The notes under the pieces are model-generated. The model was given only the letters and a program-made list of their open reading frames with translations, made no database searches and was not told the origin of the DNA. Below, in pieces: positions 19,482 to 33,535 of a stretch of DNA of 64,000 bases. The translations under genes were made by a program, and so were the position numbers. The stretch spans positions 4,077,501 through 4,141,500 of the forward strand of contig NZ_CP108109.1 in the NCBI RefSeq assembly GCF_036199905.1, given 5' to 3'. The DNA comes from Streptomyces sp. NBC_00223 (lineage in GTDB: Bacteria; Actinomycetota; Actinomycetes; Streptomycetales; Streptomycetaceae). The stretch's first letter is position 1. The number at the start of each line of letters is the position of its first letter.

Positions 19482-20214
19482 GCCCCCGCTGCCCCTGTTC
19501 GATTAACTGTCGCCGCGATCCGCTTCTCCACAGGATCGCGGCGATTGTCGTTTCCACACCCTGGGGACACCGGAGTTGTCCCGATCCTGTCCACAGGTAG
19601 CCTGCGCCGGGGTGCGTACGGCCTGCTCAGCCGGGTGTGGATTTGTGGGCAACTCCTGTCCACAGACTGTGGACAGCGGGGGCGCCGCACAGCGGCCGCC
19701 GACAGTTGTCCACCGCTCGCCCACAGGAGAGGCCCGGTTGTACACAGCTGGGAGCCACTTCTCCACATGTTTGTCCACTGTTCGGCAACGAAACACGGTC
19801 TGTCCCCTGGAAGAGTGAAAGCGGTCACACCAAGGCGGTGGGTTGGCCTGGGGAGAACCTGGGTATTTCTGGGGACGAGCCTGGGGAGAACCACAGGTGC
19901 CCTGTGTACCGGGTGTGGAGAACTTTCCGCCGTCCACAGCACCCCCTGGTTATCCACCCCCTCCGCCCACAGGCACGGTGGATAAAAAACAGGGTCTGAC
20001 CTGCACCGGAACCACTTATCCACGGTGTCCACAACCCCTACTACTACGACTACACGTAGAGAAGGGGGAAACTGCTTCGAAGCGGGGGCTGTGCACAACT
20101 CGGCCCCGAGCCGCCCGCGCCTCGTGTCGCCGTTTGACATCAAGCCGCTCCGACTGTCAGTCCTGTGCGTCAGACTGTTCCCCGACAGTCAGCAACAAGC
20201 AGGAGGCGGTTCCG
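19482..20214. other. Chromosomal replication origin oriC
   Basis: A 733-bp non-coding region between dnaA and dnaN packed with DnaA-box-like 9-mers (consensus TTGTCCACA). Examples: TTCTCCACA at 19524 and 19759; CTGTCCACA at 19587 and 19656 and its inverse at 19668; inverse TTGCCCACA at 19644; TTGTCCACC at 19706; TTGTACACA at 19738; TTGTCCACT at 19771; inverse TTCTCCACA at 19914; TTATCCACC at 19950 and inverse at 19977; TTATCCACG at 20016; GTGTCCACA at 20025; inverse TTGTGCACA at 20090. They form two clusters, about 19,520-19,780 and 19,910-20,100. The short A-run at 19,984-19,989 is the only AT-rich patch. Confidence 0.95.
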
Positions 20215-21345
20215 GTGAAGATCCGGGTGGAGCGCGACGTACTCGCCGAGGCAGTGGCTTGGGCAGCCCGCAGCCTCCCGGCCCGTCCCCCGGTGCCCGT
20301 CCTCGCCGGGCTGCTGCTCAAGGCCGAGGAGGGCCGGCTGAGCCTGTCCGGCTTCGACTACGAGGTCTCGGCCCGGGTCGCGGTGGACGCCGAGGTCGAC
20401 GAGGAGGGCACCGTCCTGGTCTCGGGCCGGCTGCTCGCCGACATCTCCCGGGCGCTCCCCAACCGCCCGGTGGAGATCTCCACCGACGGCGTACGGGTCA
20501 CCGTCGTCTGCGGCAGCTCGCGGTTCACCCTCCACACCCTGCCGGTGGACGAGTACCCGGCGCTGCCCGCGATGCCCACCGCCTCCGGCACCGTGCCCGG
20601 CGAGGTCTTCGCCGCCGCGGCCGCCCAGGTCGCCATCGCGGCCGGCCGGGACGACACCCTGCCGGTGCTGACCGGTGTGCGGATCGAGATCGAGGGCGAC
20701 ACGGTGACGCTGGCCGCCACCGACCGCTACCGCTTCGCCGTCCGCGAGTTCCTGTGGAAGCCCGAGCAGGCCGACATCTCCGCGGTCGCCCTGGTGCCCG
20801 CCAAGACCCTGCTGGACACCGCCAAGTCGCTCACCAGCGGTGACACCGTCTCGATCGCGCTGGCCGGGTCCGGCGAGGGCGAGGGCCTGATCGGCTTCGA
20901 GGGCGCGGGCCGCCGGACCACCACCCGGTTGCTCGAAGGCGACCTGCCGAAGTACCGCACGCTCTTCCCGACCGAGTTCGCCTCGGTCGCGGTGATCGAG
21001 ACCGCGCCCTTCGTCGAGGCGGTCAAGCGCGTGGCCCTGGTGGCCGAGCGCAACACCCCGGTGCGGCTGAGCTTCGAGCAGGGCGTGCTCACCCTGGAGG
21101 CCGGTTCCAGCGACGACGCCCAGGCGGTGGAGCGGGTCGACGCCAGGCTGGACGGCGACGACATCTCGATCGCCTTCAACCCGACCTTCCTGCTGGACGG
21201 CCTGAGCGCGATCGACTCCCCGGTGGCGCAGCTGTCCTTCACGACCTCCACCAAGCCCGCGCTGCTCAGCGGCCGCCCCGCCGTGGACGCCGAGGCGGAC
21301 GACGCGTACAAGTACCTCATCATGCCGGTGCGACTGTCCGGCTGA
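20215..21345 (+). CDS. dnaN: DNA polymerase III sliding clamp (beta subunit)
   Basis: A 376-residue ring-shaped processivity clamp. It starts at GTG 20215 (MKIRVERDVLAEAVAWAARSLPARP) behind an AGGAGG at 20201-20206; the longer frame to 19843 crosses oriC and is not real. It ends with the typical C-terminal YLIMPVRLSG, which carries the partner-binding pocket region. The gene order dnaA-oriC-dnaN is conserved. Confidence 0.98.
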   Translation: MKIRVERDVLAEAVAWAARSLPARPPVPVLAGLLLKAEEGRLSLSGFDYEVSARVAVDAEVDEEGTVLVSGRLLADISRALPNRPVEISTDGVRVTVVCGSSRFTLHTLPVDEYPALPAMPTASGTVPGEVFAAAAAQVAIAAGRDDTLPVLTGVRIEIEGDTVTLAATDRYRFAVREFLWKPEQADISAVALVPAKTLLDTAKSLTSGDTVSIALAGSGEGEGLIGFEGAGRRTTTRLLEGDLPKYRTLFPTEFASVAVIETAPFVEAVKRVALVAERNTPVRLSFEQGVLTLEAGSSDDAQAVERVDARLDGDDISIAFNPTFLLDGLSAIDSPVAQLSFTTSTKPALLSGRPAVDAEADDAYKYLIMPVRLSG

Positions 21346-21411
21346 GCCGTGGTCGGCGGGCCGTCGTAGGCTCGTCCTCAGGTCAGGCACGCTTCGAACG
21401 AAGGATCTGTG

Positions 21412-22287
21412 ATGGAGCTCGGTCTCATCGGTCTCGGCAAGATGGGCGGCAACATGCGCGAGCGCATCCGCCGCGGCGGCCACACCGTCATCGGGTACGA
21501 CCGGAACCCGGATCTCGCCGATGTCCACAGCCTCAAGGAGCTTGTGGACGGCCTCCAGGGACCGCGTGTGGTCTGGGTGATGGTCCCGGCCGGCGCGGCC
21601 ACCCAGTCGACCATCGACGAGCTCGGTGAGCTGCTCTCCCCCGGCGACATCGTGGTCGACGGCGGCAACTCCCGCTGGACGGACGACGAGAAGCACGCCG
21701 GCGAGCTGGGCGCCAAGGGCATCGGCTTCGTCGACTGCGGTGTCTCCGGCGGCGTCTGGGGCCTGCAGAACGGCTACGCGCTGATGTACGGCGGCACCGC
21801 CGAGGACGTGGCCAAGGTGCAGCCGATCTTCGACGCGCTCAAGCCCGAGGGCGACTCCGGCGCGGTCCACGCGGGCAAGGTCGGCGCGGGCCACTTCGCC
21901 AAGATGGTCCACAACGGCATCGAGTACGCGATGATGCAGGCCTTCGCCGAGGGCTGGGAGCTGCTGGAGGCGGTGGACTCGGTCACCGACGTCCGCGAGG
22001 TCTTCCGCTCCTGGCAGGAGGGCACGGTCATCCGTTCCTGGCTGCTCGACCTCGCGGTGCGCGCCCTGGACGAGGACGAGCACCTGGGCAGGCTCAAGGG
22101 CTTCGCGCAGGACTCCGGCGAGGGCCGCTGGACGGTGGAGGCGGCGATCGACCACGCGGTGCCGCTGCCCGCGATCACGGCCTCGCTCTTCGCGCGGTTC
22201 GCCTCCCGGCAGGACGACTCGCCGTCGATGAAGATGATCGCCGCGCTGCGCAACCAGTTCGGCGGCCACGCCGTCGAGTCCAAGTAA
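21412..22287 (+). CDS. gnd: 6-phosphogluconate dehydrogenase, short NAD-type (decarboxylating)
   Basis: Oxidatively decarboxylates 6-phosphogluconate to ribulose 5-phosphate. The 291-residue length and the motifs GLGKMGGNM (dinucleotide binding), VDGGNSRW, and [15 protein letters not shown] (catalytic Lys and substrate contacts) mark the short form. ATG 21412 is preferred over GTG 21409 because AAGGA lies 8 bases upstream. Its place between dnaN and recF is a Streptomyces feature. Confidence 0.94.
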   Translation: MELGLIGLGKMGGNMRERIRRGGHTVIGYDRNPDLADVHSLKELVDGLQGPRVVWVMVPAGAATQSTIDELGELLSPGDIVVDGGNSRWTDDEKHAGELGAKGIGFVDCGVSGGVWGLQNGYALMYGGTAEDVAKVQPIFDALKPEGDSGAVHAGKVGAGHFAKMVHNGIEYAMMQAFAEGWELLEAVDSVTDVREVFRSWQEGTVIRSWLLDLAVRALDEDEHLGRLKGFAQDSGEGRWTVEAAIDHAVPLPAITASLFARFASRQDDSPSMKMIAALRNQFGGHAVESK

Positions 22288-22333
22288 GCCGGCAGCACGG
22301 AGGAGGTCGGCGGCCCCAGGGCCGCAGCGAGCC

Positions 22334-23467
22334 ATGCACGTAGCGCACCTTTCGCTCGCCGACTTCCGCTCCTACGCCCGGGCCGAGGTCCCACTCGACC
22401 CGGGCGTCACGGTGTTCGTGGGCCCCAACGGCCAGGGCAAGACCAACCTCGTCGAGGCGGTCGGCTATCTGGCCACGCTCGGCAGCCACCGGGTCGCCGC
22501 GGACGCCCCGCTGGTCCGCCAGGGCGCCGAGCGCGCGGTGCTGCGCGCCCAGGTGGTGCGCGGCGACCGGCAGCAGCTGATCGAGCTGGAGATCAACCCG
22601 GGCCGCGCCAACCGTGCCAGGATCAACAGGTCCTCGCAGGTCAGACCCCGTGATGTGCTAGGCATCGTGCGCAGTGTGCTCTTCGCCCCCGAGGACCTGG
22701 CGCTGGTCAAGGGCGACCCGGGCGAGCGCCGCCGCTTCCTGGACGAGCTGATCACCGCCCGCGCCCCCCGGCTGGCCGGGGTACGCGCCGACTACGAGCG
22801 CGTGCTCAAGCAGCGCAACACCCTGCTCAAGTCCGCCGCAATGGCCCGCAGACACGGCGGCCGCGGCGCCGACCTGTCGACCCTGGACGTGTGGGACCAG
22901 CATCTGGCCCGGGTCGGCGCGGAGCTGCTGGCCCAGCGTCTCGACCTGGTGGCGGCGCTCCAGCCGCTGGCGGACAAGGCGTACGAGCAGCTGGCGCCCG
23001 GCGGCGGACCGGTCGGCCTCGACTACCGCGGCTCGATCGGCGACGAGCGGCTGGCCGGGGCGACCGGCCGCGAGGATCTGTTCGGACAGTTGCTCGAAGC
23101 CCTGGGCGAGGCCCGGCGGCAGGAGATCGAGCGCGGTGTGACACTCGTGGGTCCCCACCGTGACGATCTGGTCCTGAGGCTTGGCTCGCTGCCCGCGAAG
23201 GGCTATGCCAGTCATGGGGAGTCGTGGTCGTACGCGCTGGCGCTGCGGCTGGCCTCCTACGAGCTGCTGTGCGCGGACGGCGACGAGCCCGTGCTCGTCC
23301 TGGACGACGTCTTCGCCGAGCTGGACACCCGGCGCCGGGAGCGGCTGGCCGAGCTGGTGGCTCCGGGCGAGCAGGTGCTGGTCACCGCGGCGGTGGACGA
23401 CGATGTGCCGGGCGTGCTCTCCGGGGCGCGGTTCGCGGTGGAGAACGGAACGGTGGAACGGCTATGA
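22334..23467 (+). CDS. recF: DNA replication/repair ATPase RecF
   Basis: SMC-like ATPase of the RecFOR gap-repair pathway. The 377-residue protein begins [21 protein letters not shown]. It has Walker [15 protein letters not shown] (about residues 35-48) and the C-terminal signature and Walker [15 protein letters not shown] ... [20 protein letters not shown]. The stop overlaps the dciA start (ATGA). Confidence 0.97.
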   Translation: MHVAHLSLADFRSYARAEVPLDPGVTVFVGPNGQGKTNLVEAVGYLATLGSHRVAADAPLVRQGAERAVLRAQVVRGDRQQLIELEINPGRANRARINRSSQVRPRDVLGIVRSVLFAPEDLALVKGDPGERRRFLDELITARAPRLAGVRADYERVLKQRNTLLKSAAMARRHGGRGADLSTLDVWDQHLARVGAELLAQRLDLVAALQPLADKAYEQLAPGGGPVGLDYRGSIGDERLAGATGREDLFGQLLEALGEARRQEIERGVTLVGPHRDDLVLRLGSLPAKGYASHGESWSYALALRLASYELLCADGDEPVLVLDDVFAELDTRRRERLAELVAPGEQVLVTAAVDDDVPGVLSGARFAVENGTVERL

Positions 23468-24000
23468 CCGAGCAGGATCCCCCAGGCGCCGCGGCGACCG
23501 GACAGCCCGCGGGCGTGGACCTGGCCCGCGTCGCGCTGCGCGCGGCGAAGGAGCAGGCCAGGGCCAGGGGCGCGGCCGCGGTGCAGAAGCGGCAGGCCAG
23601 GCGCGGCGGTCTGCGCAGCGGTGCGCGGGCGGACGGCCGGGACCCGCTGCCGCTGGGCGCCGCGATCAGCCGGCTGATCACCGAGCGCGGCTGGGAGGCC
23701 CCGGCCGCGGTCGGCGGGGTGATGGGCCGCTGGCCGCAGCTGGTGGGCCCCGAGGTGGCGCTGCACTGCTCGCCCGACCGTTACGACGAGGACGAGCGGG
23801 TGCTCACCGTCCAGTGCGACTCGACGGCGTGGGCCACACAGCTGCGGCTGCTCGCCCCGACCCTGGTGGCCAGGCTCAACGCGGACCTGGGCCACGGCAC
23901 GGTGAAGCTGCTCAAGGTGCTGGCGCCGGCCGGTCCGAGCAGGTCGTACGGCCGGCTGCGGGCGCCGGGCAGCCGCGGCCCCGGGGACACGTACGGGTGA
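23464..24000 (+). CDS. dciA: DciA-like replicative helicase loader (DUF721)
   Basis: A 178-residue protein that overlaps recF by 4 bases. The DUF721 fold is in the C-terminal half: [51 protein letters not shown]. The N-terminal half is basic and Ala/Arg-rich. In bacteria without DnaC or DnaI, DciA proteins help load the DnaB helicase, consistent with its place beside oriC; that role here is inferred from the family. Confidence 0.88.
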   Translation: MTEQDPPGAAATGQPAGVDLARVALRAAKEQARARGAAAVQKRQARRGGLRSGARADGRDPLPLGAAISRLITERGWEAPAAVGGVMGRWPQLVGPEVALHCSPDRYDEDERVLTVQCDSTAWATQLRLLAPTLVARLNADLGHGTVKLLKVLAPAGPSRSYGRLRAPGSRGPGDTYG

Positions 24001-26281
<2,281 letters not shown>

Positions 26282-26324
26282 GTCGGCCCCGATTTTGGCC
26301 GTGTGAAAGGACAATCTGACAGCG

Positions 26325-28958
<2,634 letters not shown>

Positions 28959-28961
28959 GCC

Positions 28962-29582
28962 GTGAGTGGAGCCACGGGCGCCGCGGGTGGGGCCGGAAGG
29001 ACCGGGGGTGCCCATGGCTCGGCCGACCTCAGCGGTCCGCAGGAGGGGGTTTACGCCATGACGGACACCCGTCAGCCACCGCCGCACCAGCCGCCGTCCG
29101 CATACGCGCCGCCCCAGCCGCCGGGCGGGCCCGTGCCGTTGGGCGGGGCCGGCGCGGCGGCGGCCGGGGTGCGCAAGCCGCGTCCCGCGGCCCGTACCGT
29201 GCCGCGGACCCGCAAGGCCCGGCTGCGGGTGTCCAAGGCCGACCCCTGGTCGGTGATGAAGGTGAGCTTCCTGCTCTCCATCGCGCTGGGCATCTGCACG
29301 ATCGTGGCCGTCGCCGTGCTGTGGATGGTGCTGGACGCCATGGGCGTGTTCACCGAGGTCGGTTCGACCATCAGCGACGCGACGACCTCGGAGCAGAGCG
29401 GCAAGGGCGGTTTCGACCTGGTCGCCTTCCTGTCGCTGTCCCGGGTGATGGTGTTCACCACCGTCATCGCGGTCATCGACGTGGTGCTGGCCACCGCGCT
29501 GGCCACGCTCGGCTCGTTCATCTACAACCTGTCGGCCGGCTTCGTCGGCGGCGTCGAGCTGACCCTCGCCGAGGACGAGTAA
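28962..29582 (+). CDS. DUF3566 membrane protein
   Basis: A 206-residue protein starting at a GTG three bases after gyrA. About 90 Pro/Gly-rich residues precede two membrane segments (VMKVSFLLSIALGICTIVAVAVLWMVL and SRVMVFTTVIAVIDVVLATALATLGSFIYNLSAGFVGGVELTL). This matches the DUF3566 family found next to gyrA in actinobacteria. Function is unknown. ATG 29059 (MTDTRQPPPHQ) is an alternative start. Confidence 0.88.
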   Translation: MSGATGAAGGAGRTGGAHGSADLSGPQEGVYAMTDTRQPPPHQPPSAYAPPQPPGGPVPLGGAGAAAAGVRKPRPAARTVPRTRKARLRVSKADPWSVMKVSFLLSIALGICTIVAVAVLWMVLDAMGVFTEVGSTISDATTSEQSGKGGFDLVAFLSLSRVMVFTTVIAVIDVVLATALATLGSFIYNLSAGFVGGVELTLAEDE

Positions 29583-29588
29583 CCGATT

Positions 29589-29617
29589 TTGGGACACGGC
29601 CCCGTGTGCGCTAACCT
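29589..29617 (+). promoter_or_regulatory. Promoter of tRNA-Ile
   Basis: TTGGGA (29589-29594), a 17-base spacer and TAACCT (29612-29617). The tRNA starts 14 bases after the -10, so the primary transcript has a short 5' leader for RNase P. Confidence 0.65.
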
Positions 29618-29630
29618 TTCCATGCGGCGC

Positions 29631-29707
29631 GGGGCTATAGCTCAGACGGTTAGAGCGCTTCCCTGATAAGGAAGAGGCCCCAGGTTCAAGTCCTGGTAGC
29701 CCCACCA
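29631..29707 (+). tRNA. tRNA-Ile (anticodon GAT)
   Basis: A 77-nt cloverleaf including an encoded CCA. The acceptor stem is GGGGCTA / TAGCCCC, the anticodon loop CTGATAA, and the T arm CCAGG-TTCAAGT-CCTGG. It lies downstream of gyrA as in other Streptomyces. Confidence 0.97.
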
Positions 29708-29712
29708 GCGCA

Positions 29713-29745
29713 AACAGCCCCTCACGGATCCCGTGAGGGGCTGTT
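29713..29745 (+). terminator. Terminator after tRNA-Ile
   Basis: A perfect 15-bp stem with a 3-base loop (29728-29730), arms starting AACAGCCCCTCACGG, followed by TCTCAT. It begins 6 bases after the tRNA. Confidence 0.85.
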
Positions 29746-29922
29746 CTCATCTATGGGGTCTTCGGGTCTGTCGCCCGAAATGCCGATCTCCAGCGGGTCG
29801 AGGTGTGGCGCGGGCAAATTCGGGGTAACGCGCGGGGCGGTAGGTCACCGTTCGGTATCGGCTGCTGTGTATAGTCGGGCGGGTCAGAAGCTCGTCCCAC
29901 GCAAGAAGGAGGAGGTCACTCG

Positions 29923-30063
29923 ATGAAGAAGATTCTCCTGGTCGCACTGGCCGCCGTCGCCGGGCTGTTCGTGTACCGACAGATTCAGGCGGACCGCGCC
30001 GAGCAGGACCTGTGGACGGAAGCCACTGACGCGGTCCCGGCGGGTTCCGGCGCGAACGTGTGA
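29923..30063 (+). CDS. DLW-39 family small protein
   Basis: A 46-residue protein (MKKILLVALAAVAGLFVYRQ ... AEQDLWTEATD) with the DLW motif near its middle that names this actinobacterial family. The N-terminal half is one hydrophobic membrane segment. A strong AAGGAGGAGG site precedes the ATG. The family always sits near gyrA and tRNA-Ile; its function is unknown. Confidence 0.85.
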   Translation: MKKILLVALAAVAGLFVYRQIQADRAEQDLWTEATDAVPAGSGANV

Positions 30064-30103
30064 GACGCCCTTGAGACACCGCGAGGTGTCGGAGCGTTCT
30101 CCT

Positions 30104-30132
30104 GGTCCCGGTCGCACTGCGCGGCCGGGACC
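30104..30132 (+). terminator. Terminator after the DLW-39 gene
   Basis: 12-base arms (30104-30115 and 30121-30132) pairing GGTCCCGGTCGC with GCGGCCGGGACC, one G-T pair, followed by TTCGCTGTT. Confidence 0.7.
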
Positions 30133-30168
30133 TTCGCTGTTGCCGGACCGTGACAGCAGCTGCTTGAG

Positions 30169-30203
30169 TTTGCGTGAGCAAATGAATTACGTTGCTTGAG
30201 CAA
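30169..30203. promoter_or_regulatory. Paired palindromic operator upstream of the VWA operon
   Basis: Two copies of TTGC-N4-GCAA: TTTGC-GTGA-GCAAA at 30169-30182 and TTGC-TTGA-GCAA at 30192-30203. Their centres are 22 bp apart, two helical turns, in a locally AT-rich gap 35 bases before the VWA gene start. This fits a dimeric repressor or activator bound to one face of the DNA. The regulator is not known. Confidence 0.55.
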
Positions 30204-30238
30204 ACGCAACCGCGTGGCTGCCAGGGGGATGTGACGCC

Positions 30239-32173
30239 ATGGAACGACGACCAACGCCGGAGCGGGCCCGGGCCCGTGGACGGACCCGAATACGTACCGC
30301 CGCGGCCGGACTGCTGATGGCCCTGGCGGCGCTGGGCCCGGTCCCCGCGGCGCACGCGGCGCCGCCCTCCGGCGAGAGCGCCGCGAGCGGCGACGGCAGC
30401 CTGATCATGGTGCTGGACTCCTCCGGTTCGATGGCCGGCCCCGACGGCTCGGGCCACACCCGGATCGCCTCCGCCCGTACGGCCATCGGCTCGGTCGTGG
30501 ACGCCCTGCCCGACGGCTATCCGACCGGACTGCGGGTCTACGGCGCGGGCAAGGCGCACGGCTGTGACGACACCGGCCTCGCCCAGCCCGTCACCCCGCT
30601 CGACCGGGCGGCGGTGAAGAGCGCCGCGGCCGCCGTGACGCCCAGGGGCGACACCCCCACCGCGCTCGCGCTCACCAAGGCCGCGGCCGATCTGCCGGCC
30701 GACGGGCGCCGTACGATCCTGCTGGTCTCCGACGGCGAGTCCAACTGCGGGGCGCCCAAGCCCTGCGACGTCGCCGCCGGGCTCGCGGACGACGCGGGCG
30801 ACGGCGTGGGGCTGCGGATCGACACCGTCGGCTTCCAGGTCGGGGGCGCGGCCCGCGCGGAGCTGGAGTGCGTCGCCCGCGCCGGACACGGCGCCTACTA
30901 CGACGCCCCGGACGCCGCCGCGCTGGCCCGCCAGCTGGTGCGCGCCTCCCAGTTGAGCGCCGACGCCTACCGCCTCCAGGGCGACCGGATCACCGGAGGG
31001 GCGACCGCGGAGAAGGCCGCCGCGATCGGTCCCGGCCAGTATCTGGACACCCTCGGTCCCGGCGAGACCCGCTGGTACGCCGTCCCGCTGGACGCCGCCT
31101 CCACCGCCGACCTGTCGGTCACCGCAGTCCCGCAGCCCGGCGTCCGCGTCGCCTACGGCGACGGTGTCGAGCTGAAGCTGACCTCCACCGGCACCTACGG
31201 CTTCACCTGCGACTCGAACTCCACGCACTTCGGCCAGGACGAGGGTGCGATGACGCTGACGGGCGCGGTCAGCCGTATCCCCAGCCACGACGGCGACAGT
31301 TCCTGCGACCGGGCGGGCCGCTATCTGCTCTCCGTGCACCGCACCAGCGACCCCGCGTCCGACCAGGGCCGCTGGCCGGTCGAGTTTCGCTACGACGCCG
31401 AGGCGCCGCTGCCGGCCGGCACCACCCCGGCCGCCGCGCTCACCGAATACGGCGCCGCGCCCGCGCCGCTGACCGGTGCTCCGAAGGACATCACCGGCGG
31501 CACCGGCTTCAACGACGCCACCCGGCTCACCACCGGCGTCTGGCGGGACCGACTGCTGCCCGCCCAGACCCGCTACTACCGGGTGCACGTCGGCTGGGGC
31601 CAACAGCTCACCTACGCGGCCGAGTTCGCCAACGAGCCGAGGATCGACGACAGCGCCACGTCCACCTTCGTCACCACCTCGGCCTACGCGCCCGACCGGC
31701 TGCCGGTGCAGGACGCCTCCACCGCGCGCGACGACCGCCTCTACGACGGCTCGCCGGTCTCGGTCGGCCTCGGCACTGTCCCGGTCACCTGGACCAACCG
31801 CTGGGTGAGCGGCGCCGCGGCGCACAACGTGCACCGGGCGGGCGACTACTGGATCGCGGTCGGACTCGGCCCGGACGCCGCCCGGTTGGCGAAGGACGCG
31901 GCCGTCGGCGTGGTGCTGCGGGTGCGGGTCACCGGCGAGGAACTGGCCGGACCGCAGTACCAGGCGCCCCCGCTGGCCGGGAAGGCATCGGGGCACGCCG
32001 CCCCGACGCCCGCCGCGACACCCGCACCGGCGCGTACGGCGGCCGGCCGTGGCGGCGTCACCGGCACGGACCTGCTGGCGGCAGGCACGGGCGGCGCGGT
32101 GGCGCTGGCCGGAATCGGGGTGGCGGCGCTGACACACCGCACGCGGAACCGTACGAACAGGGGTGGGGCATGA
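30239..32173 (+). CDS. Secreted VWA-domain protein with C-terminal membrane anchor
   Basis: 644 residues. An Arg-rich N-terminus and hydrophobic stretch (about residues 18-40, ending AAHA) is an export signal. A von Willebrand A domain follows, with the metal-site motif D60-S-S62-G-S64. Next comes a long region sharing phrases with the following gene (GPGETRWYAVPLDA, GVWRDRLLPAQTRYYRVHVGWGQQLTYAAEF). One C-terminal membrane segment (LAAGTGGAVALAGIGVAAL) ends in a basic tail. Its stop overlaps the next gene (ATGA). The role is unknown; an adhesion or envelope-sensing protein is plausible. Confidence 0.8.
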   Translation: MERRPTPERARARGRTRIRTAAAGLLMALAALGPVPAAHAAPPSGESAASGDGSLIMVLDSSGSMAGPDGSGHTRIASARTAIGSVVDALPDGYPTGLRVYGAGKAHGCDDTGLAQPVTPLDRAAVKSAAAAVTPRGDTPTALALTKAAADLPADGRRTILLVSDGESNCGAPKPCDVAAGLADDAGDGVGLRIDTVGFQVGGAARAELECVARAGHGAYYDAPDAAALARQLVRASQLSADAYRLQGDRITGGATAEKAAAIGPGQYLDTLGPGETRWYAVPLDAASTADLSVTAVPQPGVRVAYGDGVELKLTSTGTYGFTCDSNSTHFGQDEGAMTLTGAVSRIPSHDGDSSCDRAGRYLLSVHRTSDPASDQGRWPVEFRYDAEAPLPAGTTPAAALTEYGAAPAPLTGAPKDITGGTGFNDATRLTTGVWRDRLLPAQTRYYRVHVGWGQQLTYAAEFANEPRIDDSATSTFVTTSAYAPDRLPVQDASTARDDRLYDGSPVSVGLGTVPVTWTNRWVSGAAAHNVHRAGDYWIAVGLGPDAARLAKDAAVGVVLRVRVTGEELAGPQYQAPPLAGKASGHAAPTPAATPAPARTAAGRGGVTGTDLLAAGTGGAVALAGIGVAALTHRTRNRTNRGGA

Positions 32174-33519
32174 AGCGTATGACGTTCACGGCCGCGGCGG
32201 CCTTGCTGGCGCTCGCCGCCTTCCAGGGCCGCGCGGCCGCCGACAGTACGCCCGGCGACGGGACCGGCACCGGCGCGCCCGGCCTCTGGCAGCCCAGCGG
32301 CGCCGCGCTGACCGGCGCCGACACCACGGCGGACGCGCCCGCGATGAAGCCCGCGGAGAGCTACCGCGACACCATCGGGCCGGGCGAGACGAAGTTCTAC
32401 GGCATCGCGCTCGACGCCAAGGAGTCCGCCTACGCCTCGGCCTTCGCGGTGCCGCCGTCCGGATCGCGGGTTGCGTACGGCGACGGGATCGAGCTGAAGC
32501 TGCTCAGCGCGGACGGCTCGAACTGCGACAGCGCCGACGCCCACTTCCAGGACGACGGCAACGCGCGGCCGATCGGCACCGCCGTGGCCCGCACGATGGG
32601 CGTCGGCTCCTCCTGCCAGGACGCCAACCAGTACACGCTCCAGGTGCACCGGAACAGCGCGGGCACCTCGGACCCCGGCGGATGGCCGCTGGAGCTGCGC
32701 TACGTACTGGAACCCGCGCTTGAGCCCGGCACGGCCGCGGAACCCGCGCCGGCCTTCGGCACCGCCTCGCCGACGCCGCTCACCACCGGCACCCCGCGAC
32801 AGGCCCGCGGCGGCACCGACTTCACGACGGCGGCCGCCGTGCGGACCGGCATCTGGAAGGACGGCGTGCTGCCCGGCGAGACCCGCTTCTACAAGGTCCC
32901 CGTCGACTGGGGCCAGCAGGCCACCGTCTTCGCGGACTTCTCCAGCGCCAAGGTCAACGACGCCTCCACGTACGTGGGTTCGGGGGTGCGGCTGACCGCC
33001 TACAGCCCCGTACGGCAGCTGATCGACGGCGTCGGCCACTCCTACCAGGGCACGCCCACCTCGCTCAACGAGCGGATCGTGCCCGTCTCGTACGTCAACC
33101 GCGCGGCGAGCGACAGCAAGGTCGAGCGGGTGCGGTACGCGGGCTGGTACTACTTCGCGGTGACCGTGCACCCGGACGTCGCCCAGGCGGTCCAGGGCGC
33201 GGTCCCGGTCACGCTGAGGGTCGAGGTGGCGGGCGCCGCGCAGGCCCCGCCCGCGTACGACGGCGACCCGGGCACGGCCGGCATCGGTGTCGACGCGCAC
33301 GACGTGTCCTCGGCGAACGGCACGGCGACGGGCGGCGGTTCGTCCTCCTCCGGACCGCTGCGCTTCCTGGCCTTCGCGGCGCTGGGGGCCGGGACGGTGC
33401 TGGTGCTGTCGCTGGGCGTGTGGACGCTGGGCGCGCGGCGCAGGGCGGCCGCGGCTCGGGCGTCTGCCGGGGACTCCGTGCCGCCGACCGGGTTCGGAGG
33501 GCCGCCGCCCGCCTGGTGA
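32170..33519 (+). CDS. Secreted membrane-anchored paralogue of the VWA protein's C-terminal region
   Basis: 449 residues, starting MKRMTFTAAAALLALAAFQGRAAA (signal peptide). The body repeats the non-VWA part of the preceding protein: TIGPGETKFYGIALDA, then GIWKDGVLPGETRFYKVPVDWGQQATVFADF. One membrane segment (LRFLAFAALGAGTVLVLSLGVWTL) lies near the end. It lacks a VWA domain. The 4-base overlap suggests co-translation and perhaps a complex of the two proteins. Function is unknown. Confidence 0.8.
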   Translation: MKRMTFTAAAALLALAAFQGRAAADSTPGDGTGTGAPGLWQPSGAALTGADTTADAPAMKPAESYRDTIGPGETKFYGIALDAKESAYASAFAVPPSGSRVAYGDGIELKLLSADGSNCDSADAHFQDDGNARPIGTAVARTMGVGSSCQDANQYTLQVHRNSAGTSDPGGWPLELRYVLEPALEPGTAAEPAPAFGTASPTPLTTGTPRQARGGTDFTTAAAVRTGIWKDGVLPGETRFYKVPVDWGQQATVFADFSSAKVNDASTYVGSGVRLTAYSPVRQLIDGVGHSYQGTPTSLNERIVPVSYVNRAASDSKVERVRYAGWYYFAVTVHPDVAQAVQGAVPVTLRVEVAGAAQAPPAYDGDPGTAGIGVDAHDVSSANGTATGGGSSSSGPLRFLAFAALGAGTVLVLSLGVWTLGARRRAAAARASAGDSVPPTGFGGPPPAW

Positions 33520-33535
33520 CCCGTGAGCGGCGGGG

